Below, piece after piece: positions 48,970-61,723 of a stretch of DNA of 64,000 bases. A program made the position numbers and the translations under genes. The notes under the pieces were generated by a model that saw only the letters and a program-made list of their open reading frames with translations, was not told where the DNA came from and did no database searches. Where the stretch lies: positions 2,330,001 to 2,394,000 of the forward strand of contig JAPWDM010000009.1 of the NCBI GenBank assembly GCA_035578155.1, given 5' to 3'. Every line of letters starts with the position of its first letter. Positions within the stretch are counted from its first letter, which is position 1. Source of the DNA: Brachynemurus nebulosus. Its lineage: Eukaryota > Arthropoda > Insecta > Neuroptera > Myrmeleontidae.

Positions 48970-49327
48970 ATTCAAACAACTTGTGAGAGATATCTACTGG
49001 AAAAGTTTACTAATTTTTAATTATGAGTTTCATTGGTAGGTGTAACGTTAGTGTACTAATAAACAGCGTAAAGCTTATGGTAAAGCTAGTGTACTGTTTT
49101 AAGTAACTACTGCCTTTGAATACTAGGTGGCACTTTAAACGTTGTTCTTCCTGGCACTCCCTCCATAGTGTTTTTTACTGTAAATTATGTTCAAAATAAT
49201 TGGAAATTGTATGATTGTGTGATATAATGAAAAATAAAACCAAATTATAAAAAAAAATAATAAAGTTTTAATATGAATAAATGTAGTACATTAAATATTT
49301 TTAAAATCGCCTAAAAGTCAAAAATTA

Positions 49328-52214
49328 TTACCCGTCATCATAATCATCATCGCCATCGTCCCCTTGATCATCAGGTGGCATTTGATAAATCCAATTGGTA
49401 CAATTAATTGGATTATTAATCGGATCTGGATTATCTATGATTTCACTAACAGCAAAACCGTCCGCATCAACACAATAAAATTTCCCATCCACTTCCTGTA
49501 AACTCATATAATCACCATTTCCCATACATTGTAAATTAAACGGTAAATTTTCCATTTGAAATTTTTTATAATCTCTGGCACAATCTAAAGCGGGGAGGGA
49601 AGAAAAATTAATTAATATGAAAAAAAAATATCGTACGTCAAAATTTACGTACTGCAATTCATGTCGGCTTTTTTCGATTCTGACGATTGTTGCCACGATT
49701 CGATCATTGTATTATCTTTCCATGTACATCGGTAACTAAAAATAAATAATTATATATTTGTTGTTTATTATATAAATCTCTGACGTTATAGATAATATAT
49801 TCCTTTTTTGATGGTTAAGGACCAGACCTGAATTTCATAAAGCTTACTTAGCTTACCTTCTACTATTTTTATCATTGTAAAACTGATAATTTCCATAGCT
49901 ACCATCAGCGTCACATTTGGGTATGTTGAGTAAAATATTCGTTGTTCCATGTATTTCTAATTCTTTTTTAAATTTAATCCAACCAATCGCTTCGCTTTCA
50001 CATTTTCGTAGATATTGTTCTCCCATAACCGTTTCGTTGTCTATTTAAGTAAAAATATGGTAAATAATATAGTAAACAATTTAAATTAAAAGATAGGTAT
50101 TTCGGAAAATCTTGAATAAACCTTTTGTTTTTATGCGGTTTGTTTGTGCAATTTTTTTTTGTGTGATTTTTTTTATGCGTTTTTATGTCATCGAAGATGA
50201 CATATTAACATGGTTGTGTGACTGAATAATTATTGAGTTGTACATCCATATTGAATAAACGCAAGAGGGCTGTAGAGTTAACAACTATAGAGTTAATAAA
50301 AAATCATAAATTAACACTTTCACTGAGATGACATTACTTAGTGCGTGTCAAAAACACGTATTTGACGAATTTTTTAAAAGAAATATCCATTAAAGTACTT
50401 AATGTGAATAAAAAGTAAAAGAAAGTAAGAAATTTAAACATTAATTTAATAATTTTCTTTGATAAAATAACTTATTGACTGTTTTTAAGCAATTGCATAA
50501 GAATATAAATTATTGAATCAGTAAGTTTTTTTGTTTTTTACAGATGTATTTATCGTAATTTTATAATATAATAAAAATGAAATAAAATGTTCTCATGTGT
50601 AAATTAATGATTTATTTTGTTTAGAAAAGTAATTTCCAAGCAAATCATGAGGTTTTGAGCGTTTTGAGTTATGTATTTTCGCATAAATTTTGTTTTCACA
50701 ATCTGGAGCGAATTGTGCTTTTTTTTAGCTATTTATGAAATTTTTGAATATTTTTTTTGTGCGATATTTTTTATGCGGTCCCTATCTCCCACACGAAAAA
50801 GGATTTAGCTGTACTGTAATTTTTAATATAGATATTTCTACTTACAACACGGTAATTTTTCCATAAGATATTCTGGCACAATCGTTCCGATTACTTGCCC
50901 GGTTTTTGGCTCGGCACACCAACATATCTCCGAATCGCATTGTACTGGTTCATAATTTCCCTGGGAATCACAATGTAGCGTTACATCATTTCGTCCTTGT
51001 TCAATAAGTTCGGCTCTTTTTCGGCTACAAGCTTAACAAAAAATAATTTAAATGGTTAAAATGTTACACTTGTTCCAAATAATTTTCTTACCACACGTCA
51101 TATTTTCCGCTTTTCGCCACCACTGTTCTCCAAAAATTCGATTTCCCTTCTTATCAAAACAGAAACATCGCCCAGTGGGTTTTTCCCCTTTACACTGCAC
51201 GGGCGCGTAACTTTTTTCATCTGAGAGACATTTTGGTTTCCACAGTACTTCATGTAGGTAACGCGGTGGTTTCAAAAAGTTATAATGATTACAGGATTCT
51301 GGAAAAAATACGACTATATTAGTTAAGAAAAACTCTTTAAGGAGAAATTCGCTAAAAAAAACTAAATAAATTTTTTTTTCTTCCTAATTATGTTCTTTAA
51401 GGTGTTAAAAATATTCTCCTAAAATTTTATTTTAAAAAAAATGAAAAATCAAAAAGTTGTGGGCATTTTAGTGCACGCACTTTACTATAATTCAATTTAA
51501 AAAAAAGCAAACTTTAAATGCTTTTAACTCGGACGTACGTTTTTCGACATGGTTCCTCATGTATCTAAAAAAATATTTGAGATATCGACATAAATCAAAG
51601 TGCATATAATTTCTCGATACCGTTATTTTGGCAGGAACTAGGATCTTTTGGTTCCGTAATATATTTTCAAAATGGCGACTGTTTATATTCGAAAAAAAAA
51701 GTGACTTTTGAAAATCTACTTTCAAAATGCGAGTTCTCACTGGTTTTTTATTTTTTTTCTTAGATCCTAATTAGTGTCGTAACAGTGTATGTATATTTTC
51801 AGAAAATTTTAGATTTTTTGATTTTTGAATCTCGCTTTCAAAGCCATTTATATACAGTTCATTTTTGAATTTAAAATAACCCCGTCGCAGCATTCTGCAT
51901 AACAGCGAATTTCCATTTATAAAAATTTGTTTTTCTCGGAAACTAGTTAACATACAAGAATAGTTTAAAGACCTTTTTTATGTAATTTTTTCTCTTCTTT
52001 TAAATGGTGTAAAAAAATTTCGCAAAAATTTTTGAATAAGTGGAAATTTTGGCAAAAAACTAATTTTTTGCAAGAACAAAAACCATGTTCCTGGCATCCG
52101 ACGTGTCTGTCCTTCGAACTCATTCAAGGGTTTGGGACTTCCAATGTTTTCACCAAATTTCGTAAAAATTGGATACTTCTTTCGAGAGTTATCGCGCGGA
52201 CACACACACACACC

Positions 52215-52273
<59 letters not shown>

Positions 52274-52929
52274 TTTAGTGAATATTATTTTCGGTTTCTA
52301 GGGATCTCAAAACAAATTTCTGCCATGGTCCCGGGCTCAAGTCGCGTCATGACAATGGCTGTAATAGCTGAATTCCATTCTGGAAATTCGCTAAAAGAAA
52401 ATTTATAATCTCAAGACCTGTAGAAACAATGTTGTATATTTAATTTTTTAATAAAATATTTATTTGTATAAAAAAAGGTCAAATTTTGATGTTTATTTGG
52501 CGAATCTCGCCTTAAAAATGTTTTCGTATTAACTTACCTAAATCTAAGAAACAGAAACACCCACTATTACATTCCGGGTCACAGATTAGACCTGGTGCAC
52601 ATTTCATCGATTTTCGTCCACGGGCATACGTCTGTGGTGGTTTATTACTGCATTTTGCCACATCGAAAACTGCACAAAATTCGAATGAATACTCGAAATT
52701 TTTCAAAAATTTAAAAATACATACGTATTCGTTCTTCACAATTTGGAAAACATCCACAAACTGAATCCGGGACATAGTAAAAATTTTGTTCGACATCACA
52801 TTGTGTACCATCGAATTCCGCCTCGAAAAATACATCAGGATCGTTACAATCGGGACATTGTAATTCGGGATCTTGACACTGAACGAAGACAAATGAAATT
52901 ATAATTAAAAGAAATTTTTGAGAAAACAT
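49328..52929 (-). CDS. Secreted thyroglobulin type-1 domain protein
   Basis: Predicted extracellular cysteine-rich protein, 417 aa. Exons 52929-52725, 52669-52538, 51298-51092, 51031-50846, 50040-49857, 49735-49653 and 49584-49328 join in phase. The first 19 residues (MFSQKFLLIIISFVFVQCQ) form a signal peptide. Residues 24-110 hold two compact Cys-rich segments, the second (KCAPGLICDPECNSGCFCF) trypsin-inhibitor-like. Then follow four thyroglobulin type-1-like repeats: about 115-180 (PVQC ... CFCFD), 183-243 (PVQC ... CWCAEPKTG, the canonical one), about 244-332 (IPKCDADGSYG) and about 333-395 (LQCMGNGDYM ... YCVDADG). An acidic tail DDQGDDGDDDYDDG ends it. Such repeats can inhibit cysteine proteases or mediate matrix binding; the role here is inferred, not shown. 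The exons map roughly one to a domain. Confidence 0.88.
50140..50825 (-). mobile_element. Family-9 element fragment in an intron of the thyroglobulin-type gene
   Basis: Inverse of parts of 18251-20003: TTATGCGGTCCCTATCTCCC and GGATTTAGCTGTAC at its right side, with TATGCGGTTTG at its left side and the shared interior (TTGAGCGTTTTGAGTTAT). Located between exons 4 and 5. Confidence 0.6.
51780..51990 (+). repeat. Dispersed repeat, family 8
   Basis: Shares CCCGTCGCAGCATTCTGCAT, AGCGAATTTCC and TCTCGGAAACTAGTTAACAT with 59405-59530, and the first part inversely with 13840-13885. In the intron between exons 2 and 3 of the thyroglobulin-type gene. Confidence 0.6.
52199..52270. repeat. (CA)n then (TA)n compound microsatellite
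   Basis: ACACACAC with one CCC interruption, then about 17 TA units. Frames through it are artefacts. Confidence 0.95.
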
Positions 52930-53113
52930 TTCCGATATAAAATTGATTCATATTACGTTAATTAATACAATAATTTTTGTTATCTACCTTTTTTTGAGAA
53001 CGTCAAAATATTATCAATGAATTTTTTCTATTATCTTTCGACGTTTGATATTTTATCTATTTATGTACGATGTACAGGTTGTATACTTAGTAGCGACACA
53101 AAATTTTAGTGAC

Positions 53114-53330
53114 AATACTTATGGGCGCCCATACTTGGGGCAGGGGGGGGCGACTCCCCTTAGCTTATGAAATTGATGGTTTTTTTTTTTTACTCACCAT
53201 TGGTATTTTTTGTGGGAAATATGGGAATTTTTCTGGCTGCTTACAAAATATTATATATATTCCTTCTTGCCCCTAGTTGTGGCCCCCCTTCAAATCATCA
53301 TATGGGCGCCCATGGCAATCCTGACAGTTT
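53114..53330. repeat. Inverted-repeat element with TATGGGCGCCCATA ends
   Basis: Both ends contain the palindrome ATGGGCGCCCAT, followed inward by G-rich (GGGGCAGGGGGGGG) and C-rich (GGCCCCCCTTC) stretches that pair. Exact limits and class are not clear. Confidence 0.45.
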
Positions 53331-53710
53331 GAAACTGATTTGGATTAAAAAAATTTCAATTTATTCTAAACATTAATACTTTCAAAAATCATGTGATGGG
53401 AACGCTGTGTAGAATTTTATACAAAGGGATATTTGACCAAATTTGGGAAACTATTTAAAAATATGCATGTGATGATGCACTGAATGGACAAATTAGGCGA
53501 TTGCTTAGGGGTTCCGCGTACTGTACGGGCGCCTTGATACAAGAAAAATAATGAAGATGTCTCTCGATTTTTTTTTAGGGCTACATATATTAAAAGTAAA
53601 AATGGAACCTTTATAATGTTAGGTTTTGATGATAAAAAAGAATTTGGGGATTAAAAAGGCATGGGGTTAATTAGGTCCAAAAAATGTTTTAATTAATATA
53701 CTGTGTGAAG

Positions 53711-54170
53711 TAGTGATGAGCAAATGCAAGACCAAGGCCAAGACTTGGCAGTCTTGGTCTTGGTCTTGTTCTTGCATTAAAAATCTTGGTCCTGGTCTTG
53801 CTAGAGCAGTTTGAGTCTTGGTCTTGGTCTTAGTCTTGCAAAATGCAGTCTTGGTCTTGGTCTTGGTATTGCTAAAAAATCTTGCACTTTCTTGCATTTT
53901 TTTATTACCGAATTTCTTTCTTCTAAAATCAGAATTTTCTCTCTTTACGGTATTAATTATACTTTCAAACTATTTAAATAGTTTAGCAAGAGTCTTGTTT
54001 TTTTCTCGCTTTTGTATTGGTCTTGCTTACGTAAGTCTTGGTATTGGTCTTGCAGCCATATTTATAGTCTTGGTCTTGGTCTTGCTCTTGGTATACATAG
54101 TCTTGGTCTTGCAAAAAAATGCAAGACCAAGACAAGACTGCAAGACCAAGACTAATTTTGCTCATCATTA
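53711..54170. mobile_element. hAT-like element built of GACCAAG/CTTGGTC repeats
   Basis: Ends TAGTGATGAGCAAA and TTTTGCTCATCATTA are inverses and match hAT termini; flanks GTGTGAAG (53703-53710) and GTGTGAGG (54171-54178) are an 8-bp duplication with one mismatch. Most of the 460 bp is repeated TCTTGGTCTTGG on the two sides in mixed orientation, around a short unique core (53880-53990). Long frames of Lys/Thr or Leu/Val repeats in it are artefacts. Confidence 0.88.
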
Positions 54171-54859
54171 GTGTGAGGTATCATTTAAAAGAGCCATCAA
54201 TTTTTAGTTCAGTAGTAGGTTTAATTATATAGCTCAAAATTTGTTAAAAATGACCGTCTCTCCTGATTTTCTAAGTTTCTAAAGCTAAAATTTTGTTTTT
54301 AACAGGGCTAGTAGATACTGAATTGTGGCTTTTTTGGCAGCTTAAAAGCTGCTGAAAAAAAAATATATATTTTAAATAACAATGGAAAACACAGTAACAG
54401 ACAACGTATTGACTAATTTAATTTGGTCTAGAACCCTAATTGTGCGAACTCGACTCGCTCTTGGTCGATTTTTTGATAATAGTTTAACACAAGCCTTTAA
54501 GTCAACATTGTCTTATCTATGTGTAAAGAAAAAAATACACTAGCGAGGAGTGTGGCATGTAGCTTCCTCGTACCTATAGCATGCGCTTGTATTATAAATC
54601 AGTAAAATGTATAATGAGTATTGAGTACTTTACATATATACAAACCATAATATGTATAATATGGTCTAGCTTGACAGCTATCCTCAAAAATTGTCCAGAA
54701 TTCAATCATTATTTATGTGAAGCTAATGTATAATATTAAGTTTCGTCCAAAAATATCTCAGTAATATGCTTACTAGCACTACGTTTGTGGTCCTTAAGTC
54801 TCTAAAAGTACTTAGATAACCAAAATTTCCTTTTTGAAGTTCAACAGATGAACAATTCA

Positions 54860-57835
54860 ACGTGTTTTGGAATGCATATTGTTATATTTGAAAATAAAAC
54901 CACAATTTTTCTGTCTCTAAACTTTTTATTTAACATAAAAAAGCTAATAATTTCCTTACGAAATAAAATAAATAAAAAAATTCATACAAGAAGCATAACA
55001 CATTTTAATAGAATAGTTTTTACATAATGTAAAAATCAGAAAACAATTTTATAACAAAGCTTGCAAATACATTTTTTTTTCAATTCTAATGCAATACATA
55101 TTATTTTTACATCATCAAAGCTTATTTAGAAACAAGAATAAAAATTATATCATTTATAGATGGAATAACATCAAATATTACAGCAATTTTGTTAATTATT
55201 TTTGGGCTAAGAATATTATTATTTTTAATTTTATTTAAAAAAATGTCTCTATTTAGACATTTTTCTAAGCCCATTTTATACACTAAGTTTATTTATTGTC
55301 AATTCACAACAGTTTTTTGTATTGTTTTGATTTTTTTTTTACAATTAACAATTTTTTTTTAAAGTACAATCAAATAAAATTTAGAAGAAGATAAAATTTA
55401 ATAAAATTTTTATACTTTTATAAATATACATATTTTACAAACATCTATATAAAATTTCATATTTCACTCGCATAAGTTTGATATGACGATTCCATACGAT
55501 AAAAATATGATTTAAAAAAATAATTTTTTAATTTTTTTTATCATAAAATAAAAATAAAAGCAAAATTTGAGACATCATGGTTCATAATTTTTTAAAACGA
55601 ACTGTATTGCTGATTGTTTAAACGACTTAGTTCAAGCTGTTATGATTTTTTAACGTAAACTAATTGATTATAGTTATTGTGACATTTGATAGATGTCTCA
55701 TTGTTAAATATTATAAGCAAAATACATGTAAAAATAAAATTTAATGAACAATGATTTCGATGCTTATTAAGAAATTTTTAAATTTTTATTGGTCTATTCT
55801 TAAATTATTTTACAAATAGGAACACTGATTTCTACAATAAAACAAAGGCGATTCTATATTTTTATTGAAAATAAATTTTTTATTAAAACTTGAAAATATT
55901 AAGATAATTTTATAATTTTATTTTTTATATTATTTTTTTTTTTAGAATCACCTTTGTTTGTTTAGATACAGGGCTGCACTTACACTTAAAGCATTAAATC
56001 GAAGCAAATCATTTTTGATGACATTGAAACAGTTTGACAACAAACAGTTGATTTTTAAGTGTAACTTAAAAGTTTCGTTAATTCATTATTCATTGTAAGT
56101 AAAGCTCTGTAAAATAATTAATTTTTTAAATATACATGAATTTTTACAATCAGAATTATTTTATTTACATTTACATACAAATTATATTAATAATATGTTA
56201 ATTATTAACTGAATATTTATTTGATATATTTGTGTAGTTATTTTGTTATTTCGTAGCTTAAAATTTTTAATATGTTTGATTATGTAGTGAATAATTTAGG
56301 ACTGATTTAAATTAAAACTTTTTGTGTAACAATATTCAGGGAACAATTAACAAATTATAATATTTTCTATTAATTTTACTTACATTTAAAAAATATTTAA
56401 ATATTTACAAATATACATTTAATTTATTAATTTTTTCTTAAACCATTTTGAAATATGGATATATTTTTGATGTTTGTTTAAACGGAATGTTAAATTTATA
56501 AAAAATTTTAGCAAAATATTAAGCTGGCTGACGCATTTCAAAGAAATTTATCAATTATTGTCGTAAACTAAAATTGGTTAATTGTGAAATTGTGAAAAAT
56601 TTCTTTTCGAATTTATTAATTTGAAATTACATTAAAGAAATTCATTTTATAATTAAAAAAATTTAATGTAGGTAAATTTCGATACCTACAATATTTTAGT
56701 TTTTAAAATTAAATTACTAAAATACTATACGACAGAATTTATTGATTTTATTTTTCAAATACATATTTTTTTAAATGATTATGTTAAAAAAGGAATTTTT
56801 AAAAATTTTGATCTCACATACTACATGTTATATATAATTGGTTTAAATTTTGATATGTTATGTATTAAATACTAAAAAATATATCATTGATTTTTAGAAT
56901 GCTCTACTGTCCCAATCATCTTAAATTAAAATCATTTTTATTTTTATTTTTTAAAAAAATAAGTTTAATTAAACAATTAATTGTTTGGAATTGAATGCTC
57001 AGTTTTGAATTACTATTACAAGTTGATATGTTACTCTATTTAAAATTACACTTGAGGAAAAAAAAATTGTAAATTATAGAGTGACCTAACAGATGTACGT
57101 AAATTGTTAGTCTTATCAATAAAAATTGAATTTTCCATTCTTAAATCAAAATTTATTTTAAAAACCAATTGTTGTGAAATTTATGTAAAAACCTTTTTAA
57201 AAGAAAAATAGTATTAAAAAAATAATAATTAACTAAATAGATACTAGCTTTAACGTTTTCCCATTTTATTTTTATTTTTTATTTTGTTTTAATTTTAAAA
57301 ATTTGAATTTAAATTTAAATTAATGAAATTACATATATTGATTTAGTTTAATCCAAAATGGCTGAACTATAGTATTCCAAATATTTTCGAATCGTTTTAC
57401 AACAAAGAATTTATAACAATTAACTTTTTTTTTGGAGGCCAACAAATACTAAGAAAGCTAAAAAGAAACTAAATAAAGCTTGTTGATATTATCAAAAATA
57501 TTCGAATATTTTGTTCACATTTAAAAAAATAAATATAAAATATTTTTTTTTTTAAATTTCATGAAAGTTTTTAAAATATTACAGTTATTTCTTACAATTT
57601 AATTATTGTATTTTTTTCTCTATTATTAAATGGAAGCCCTTTGTGACTGTTGCAATACATTATCAAATTATTTTGAGGTTATGTATCAATATATAGATGA
57701 AAAATAATGTATACAAATACCAACTGGTTGTTGCCAAAATTCATCTCCGGTAAACATCACAGCAAAAATGTTGGTTTGTGTGTTGTACTCCTTCTGGGTG
57801 GAAAGTGTACGTCTACATCTTCGTTTATTGTTGGT
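54860..57835 (-). other. Very AT-rich stretch, probable long 3'UTR
   Basis: Nearly 3 kb of extreme A+T content with no coding frame, no recognised repeat ends, and a different texture from the transposon-rich flanks. It follows the last coding exon of the minus-strand gene at 57836-58282 and ends near an AATAAA-type signal at about 54930. The 3'UTR reading is inference. Confidence 0.45.
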
Positions 57836-58282
57836 TTAATTCTTGGATTTGGAATGTGTTGTGTTGTTGTCTATTTGCACTACGTGTTTCGTTTTCTTTG
57901 GTTGTTCATACATTTTTGGATCATTCATTAAATCGATCACTTGACGCTGACGAAAACTTTGGAATTTAACAAAAAAAACTTTTCGACGTCCATGCAAAAA
58001 TCACTTGTCAAATAAACAGAAAAACGGATTACAAGTTTACAATTCGGTTTCTGTAAGTAAACTGACTACGTTATGGAAATTGTCGCTGTCGGTAGTTGGT
58101 AATGCTCTCTGGGAATTATGTTTAGGGGATTGAATTGTGTAATCGGCCGCTTAGAGTCAGCACCGGCTGCTGTGCAATGTGTACGTTTAAATATATCTAA
58201 CAAATCTTGCTCAATAACATATTTGTCATATTTTTGATAATTTGGCTTTGGTAAGCTTGGTGGCTCGCACATCTTCTGGTAC
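57836..58282 (-). CDS. Probable last exons of an unrecognised gene
   Basis: The upstream exon 58282-58070 follows a TTAG acceptor and reads YQKMCEPPSLPKPNYQKYDK, VIEQDLLDIFKRTHC and NPLNIIPREHYQLPTATIS. The last exon 57956-57836 reads FRQRQVIDLMNDPKMYEQPK, then KTKHVVQIDNN, and stops. A 113-bp intron (AAC|GTAGTC ... CCAAAG|T) joins them in frame; without splicing the first exon stops after ATISIT, so two C-termini are possible. Composition is GC-richer than the flanks, and the peptide is well mixed and not repeat-like. Upstream exons were not found with certainty in the window. I do not recognise the family. The donor is weak, so exon limits are tentative. Confidence 0.45.
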
Positions 58283-58299
58283 CTAAGTTCGAGGTGTGA

Positions 58300-58460
58300 T
58301 TTTTTTCCGTGATTGGTTGTAAATGGTGGCCGAACACACCCATCTGGGTTGTTAACGGTGACGTCAATATCCGTATTTTATGTACGTTGCCCCGGGTAAC
58401 GACGCGGATGACGCCTTCCACTGACGCCGACGCCCACACGTCGTTGTCGGATGATTTATA
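58300..58460 (-). promoter_or_regulatory. CpG-rich patch with CRE and CCAAT-like motifs
   Basis: The sequence has many CG dinucleotides (58360-58445), unlike the rest of the window, with TGACGTCA at 58359-58366 and a CCAAT box on the minus strand at about 58311. It lies directly upstream of the 58282-58070 exon. It may be a promoter or a further exon; both are inference. Confidence 0.3.
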
Positions 58461-58950
58461 TATGTATATTGTTTGTTTATATAGTAGTTGAAGAGCATTG
58501 TAATGTATTGATTATGTAATAATTCTGGTGTTGCCAAGAGTATATGGTACCATGGGTAATGTTGGGAACTGGGTACTTGCTGAGTACATATAAATACTTA
58601 AACTCATTCTTTTTTTGGGGATGCTCTTACAGGTTATACACAGGTGGTTATATTCTTTGTTGGTTTATCATTTTGGTTTGGTCTTGGTGGGAGGGATGGG
58701 GGTTTTTAAGTAAAATTTGAATAAATTAATTGAGATTATTGTAATTCTGTCTTAAAAGAAATTAAGAAGGAATTAAATATTATATAAACTGATTCACAAG
58801 TTTCTTTCAAATATTTTTTATTCCAAATATGCCACAGTCTATGTATAGCTAAATACGAATTAATTGCAAAGTGATTGATTTTTTTTTTTAAATTTGCTCA
58901 AGAGGTTTTTTTTGACTGTAACAAGAACAACAAAGGTAAATAGAAACCAG

Positions 58951-59180
58951 TAAATAATAAACAAATGCTTTACTTTGCAAAATACCACTTTTATTTTTGA
59001 AACTGTGACAATATTGTTTCCAATCCTTAGTTCATTTTCATTTTGTTTGAAAATGAATTAACGGTTCTAAACAATATTGTCACAGTTTCAAAAATAAAAG
59101 TGGTATTTTGCAAAGTAAAGCATTTGTTTATTATTTACAAATATGGAATACCATAAAGTAACGCTCAAATCTATTAATAT
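58951..59180 (+). mobile_element. Palindromic insertion with 10-13-bp target duplication (family 4, copy 2)
   Basis: Near-identical to 14488-14724: inverted arms ATAAACAAATGCTTTACTTT and inverse, then the same tail from TACAAATATGGAATACC to TATTAATAT. Flanked by TAGAAACCAGTAA at 58941-58953 and 59181-59193 (10 to 13 bp, depending on the boundary). Confidence 0.8.
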
Positions 59181-59193
59181 TAGAAACCAGTAA

Positions 59194-60401
59194 TTTTGAA
59201 GGAAAGCCAAAAAAGTATTTATAGGAGTGAATCGTTATTTCTAAAATATTTTTGATTTTCATTACTTCATTCAAAATGACGTCACAATTTATAAACATTG
59301 ATTGACAATTTTCTTCAATCAAGTGAAATTGCAGACCAAAATTTAAATGAAAATTCATTATTACTTTTGGCTTGCTATGAATATAATCAAAGTCTTGAAG
59401 ATGCAAATATCCCTGTCGCAGCATCCTGCATAACATAGCGAATTTCCGCTCATAAAAACTAGTTTTTCTCGGAAACTAGTTAACATAGAATAATAGTTTA
59501 AACACCTTTTTTTGTGTGATTTTGAAGCAAAATCATCGTTACTCACGAAACCCTCACCAGGAATAGAATTGACATGCTGGGATGTACCATAAAAGCGATA
59601 CGAAGCCATATATGCCCAATAATAATTTGGATTAAACGCATACGAAGCCAAATATGGCAACTTCAAAATAAGTCCCAAAAATCGAAGAAAACAAGAAAAC
59701 ACACACGAATCACAACTATTCCATGTTCTTGAATATATAAAGGATGTTTGATTTTAGTACTTACCGTTTTATTTTTTAGTTTTCACAAATAAAATTAGCA
59801 CCAATTAATTGCACTGTAACGGTCGGACACTCTGAACATAACTTCAAATAATTTGACAACCCGCACTTACAACAAAAGACAACAAAAATTACGTTTCGTT
59901 GCTAGAAGGAGTATAAAGTTAGGATTTATCATTAGTTTAAAAAAAAAAAATTTAATATGTTGAAAAAAAAAATAGTAAAACTTAGAATCCATATATGGCT
60001 TTGTATGCGATAAGGGGTTAAATCAAGTTATGTCAATAAAATTCATCTGTATATAAAACAGGATAGTTAAAATTGCTGGTGTAAATAAGGAGTTAGCTGC
60101 CATTAGTTGATGATGGAAGGATTTAGATGAAAACTGTAGATTAAGGATAATATTGTCTGTCGTAACGGGATGGATGGCGACGTTTATGTGCCTGTTACTG
60201 AGCAGTGCTCGGGAGCAGAAAGCGCAGAAAGAGTGTTGCTCGCTTGTTGATATTTCAAATTCATAGCACTCTTCGCTACATGTTATCTGCAACTTCTTTA
60301 ATTTGTTCACTTACAAATACAAAGAACTAATTATATACATACAATTACTATTTATGTGTGTAAATGTTGACTTTTCTATGTATCTGTGTTTGTTTTTGTA
60401 G
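59194..60401. other. Stretch without a called gene
   Basis: Contains the family-8 repeat (59405-59530) and AT-rich sequence. A GC-richer patch at 60120-60300 has only short frames without good ATG context; it might be an untranslated exon, but nothing decides this. Confidence 0.5.
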
Positions 60402-60453
60402 ATGAAGAAGAAGAAAATAAATTGGTTAACGTTAAGATGCCGCTGAAACACTG
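60402..60453 (+). CDS. Candidate small internal exon
   Basis: A strong acceptor (pyrimidine tract ending GTTTGTTTTTGTAG) and donor (CACTG|GTGAGT) bound 52 nt. Only one frame is open: EEEENKLVNVKMPLKH, entered after one base and left with two. Alternatively the internal ATG could be a start (MPLKH...). No partner exons were identified. The family is not recognised. Confidence 0.4.
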
Positions 60454-60998
60454 GTGAGTATCATGTTTTGCCTGACAGGAAATTATTCTCACTGAAAGCA
60501 CTGAAAGATTTAAGTTTATGTTTAAATATGTGCTTAATGTGGTACGTTGAATTCAATAAGTGAATAAATGTGATGGTTTGTTTGATAGAGTGTGGTTCTT
60601 CGGGTTGATTTGCGGTTAAATATGTAAATTCGATTTAAAAGCTTTGTTTTGAATTTAAATTTCTTCATTAAGGTAGTATTATAGAGATGAGTAATGAAAA
60701 TGTGATGGTCGAAGCAAAAGCAAAAACGAAAATGGAAGTGATAATTTCGGCAGCCAAATACCTAATGGCTACCTAGGGATTAAGTACTTAACTACTGAAT
60801 TCCAAAAAAGTCTATCAAATCAATCAATTATTTTTGCAAATTAAGGTTGATTGGAAGAGCCAACTTTTTTTTTTTTTTGAAAAAAATTTTTTTTCATTTT
60901 TTTTAACCTTTTTTTTACGGAAAGTCAAAATTTTTGCAGGATTTTCGCAGCTACCGAAGTAGAAATGGACATCCCGGACATTATATCACAATGTAGCA

Positions 60999-61206
60999 CA
61001 GTTTCAAAACCATTTCTTTGTTCGAAGATTAATAATTTCTTTGATTTTATGAAATTTTATGAAATAGGAAATATATTTTTATGCTTTTCTGTAGTCAAAG
61101 AAATATTTCTTTGAATTAAAAAAAAAAAAAACATTTTCTTTGATTCAAAGAAAAAAAATCAAGGAAATTTTTAATCTTTGAACAATGAAATAGTTTTGAG
61201 AGTGTA
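60999..61206. mobile_element. MITE with TTCAAAACCATTTC ends (family 10, copy 1)
   Basis: CAAAACCATTTCTTTGTTCG on the left pairs with AACAATGAAATAGTTTTG on the right, with inner TTTGATT / AATCAAA pairs. The copy at 63526-63669 shares both ends. Confidence 0.65.
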
Positions 61207-61686
61207 GTTACCTACAATTAGAATGGCTAATTGCAGCATAAAAAAATTTTTGAGCCACTTGAATCGTCAGCTGGCGTTTACATAGCAGGCTTTCTGCTTA
61301 CTGTAATTACAAAAAATTATAAGTCATAAAAGTTTACTGACTTCCCTAGGCAGGTAAGCCATCGCTTACCGTCAATTAGTAAAGAGATTTCCTATGGAAA
61401 CAGCTACTTATAGACGCCTACTATTAATTTTTTATTAATTTTCTTCAATTTTTCCAGCATTTTTTTTTTGGTTAAAAAAATAGCTTACTCGTACTTGGGC
61501 CGTAAGTTTATTTTTGGGCCTCGGATGGGGATTCAGCCGAGGCACAAAATTAACACTCTAAGCAAGACTATAGATCAATCTACTTTGGGAATCTAGACAT
61601 TTTCTTCTTACCGAGCGCTAGGCCTGTCAAATTTTCGATTTTTTCCCTCTGGATTCCGTTGACGAGCAGAAAAAAATTAAACTTAC

Positions 61687-61723
61687 ATTCATTTTCAAAT
61701 ATTCCGGTAGACATTTGGCTCAT
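61687..61723 (-). CDS. Candidate first coding exon
   Basis: Two in-frame ATGs (61723 and 61714; the second in AAATG context) give MSQMSTGIFENE, ending with one base at a strong donor T|GTAAGT. It is on the same strand as the unrecognised gene at 57836-58282, but its phase does not fit that exon directly, so at least one unseen exon would be needed. It may also be chance. Confidence 0.25.

Noticed and set aside
53667..54171. Frames rich in Lys-Thr or Leu-Val repeats
   Set aside because: They follow the TCTTGG repeats of the hAT-like element and extend across its ends.
58197..58439. Alternative minus-strand frame (VWASASVEGVIRVVTRGNVH...)
   Set aside because: It overlaps the better-supported exon in another frame and loses sense after the CpG-rich patch; kept only as possible promoter or UTR.
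60023..60310. 95-codon minus-strand frame with several Cys residues
   Set aside because: It opens with GTG rather than ATG, lacks clear splice sites, and its second half is low-quality AT-rich sequence.
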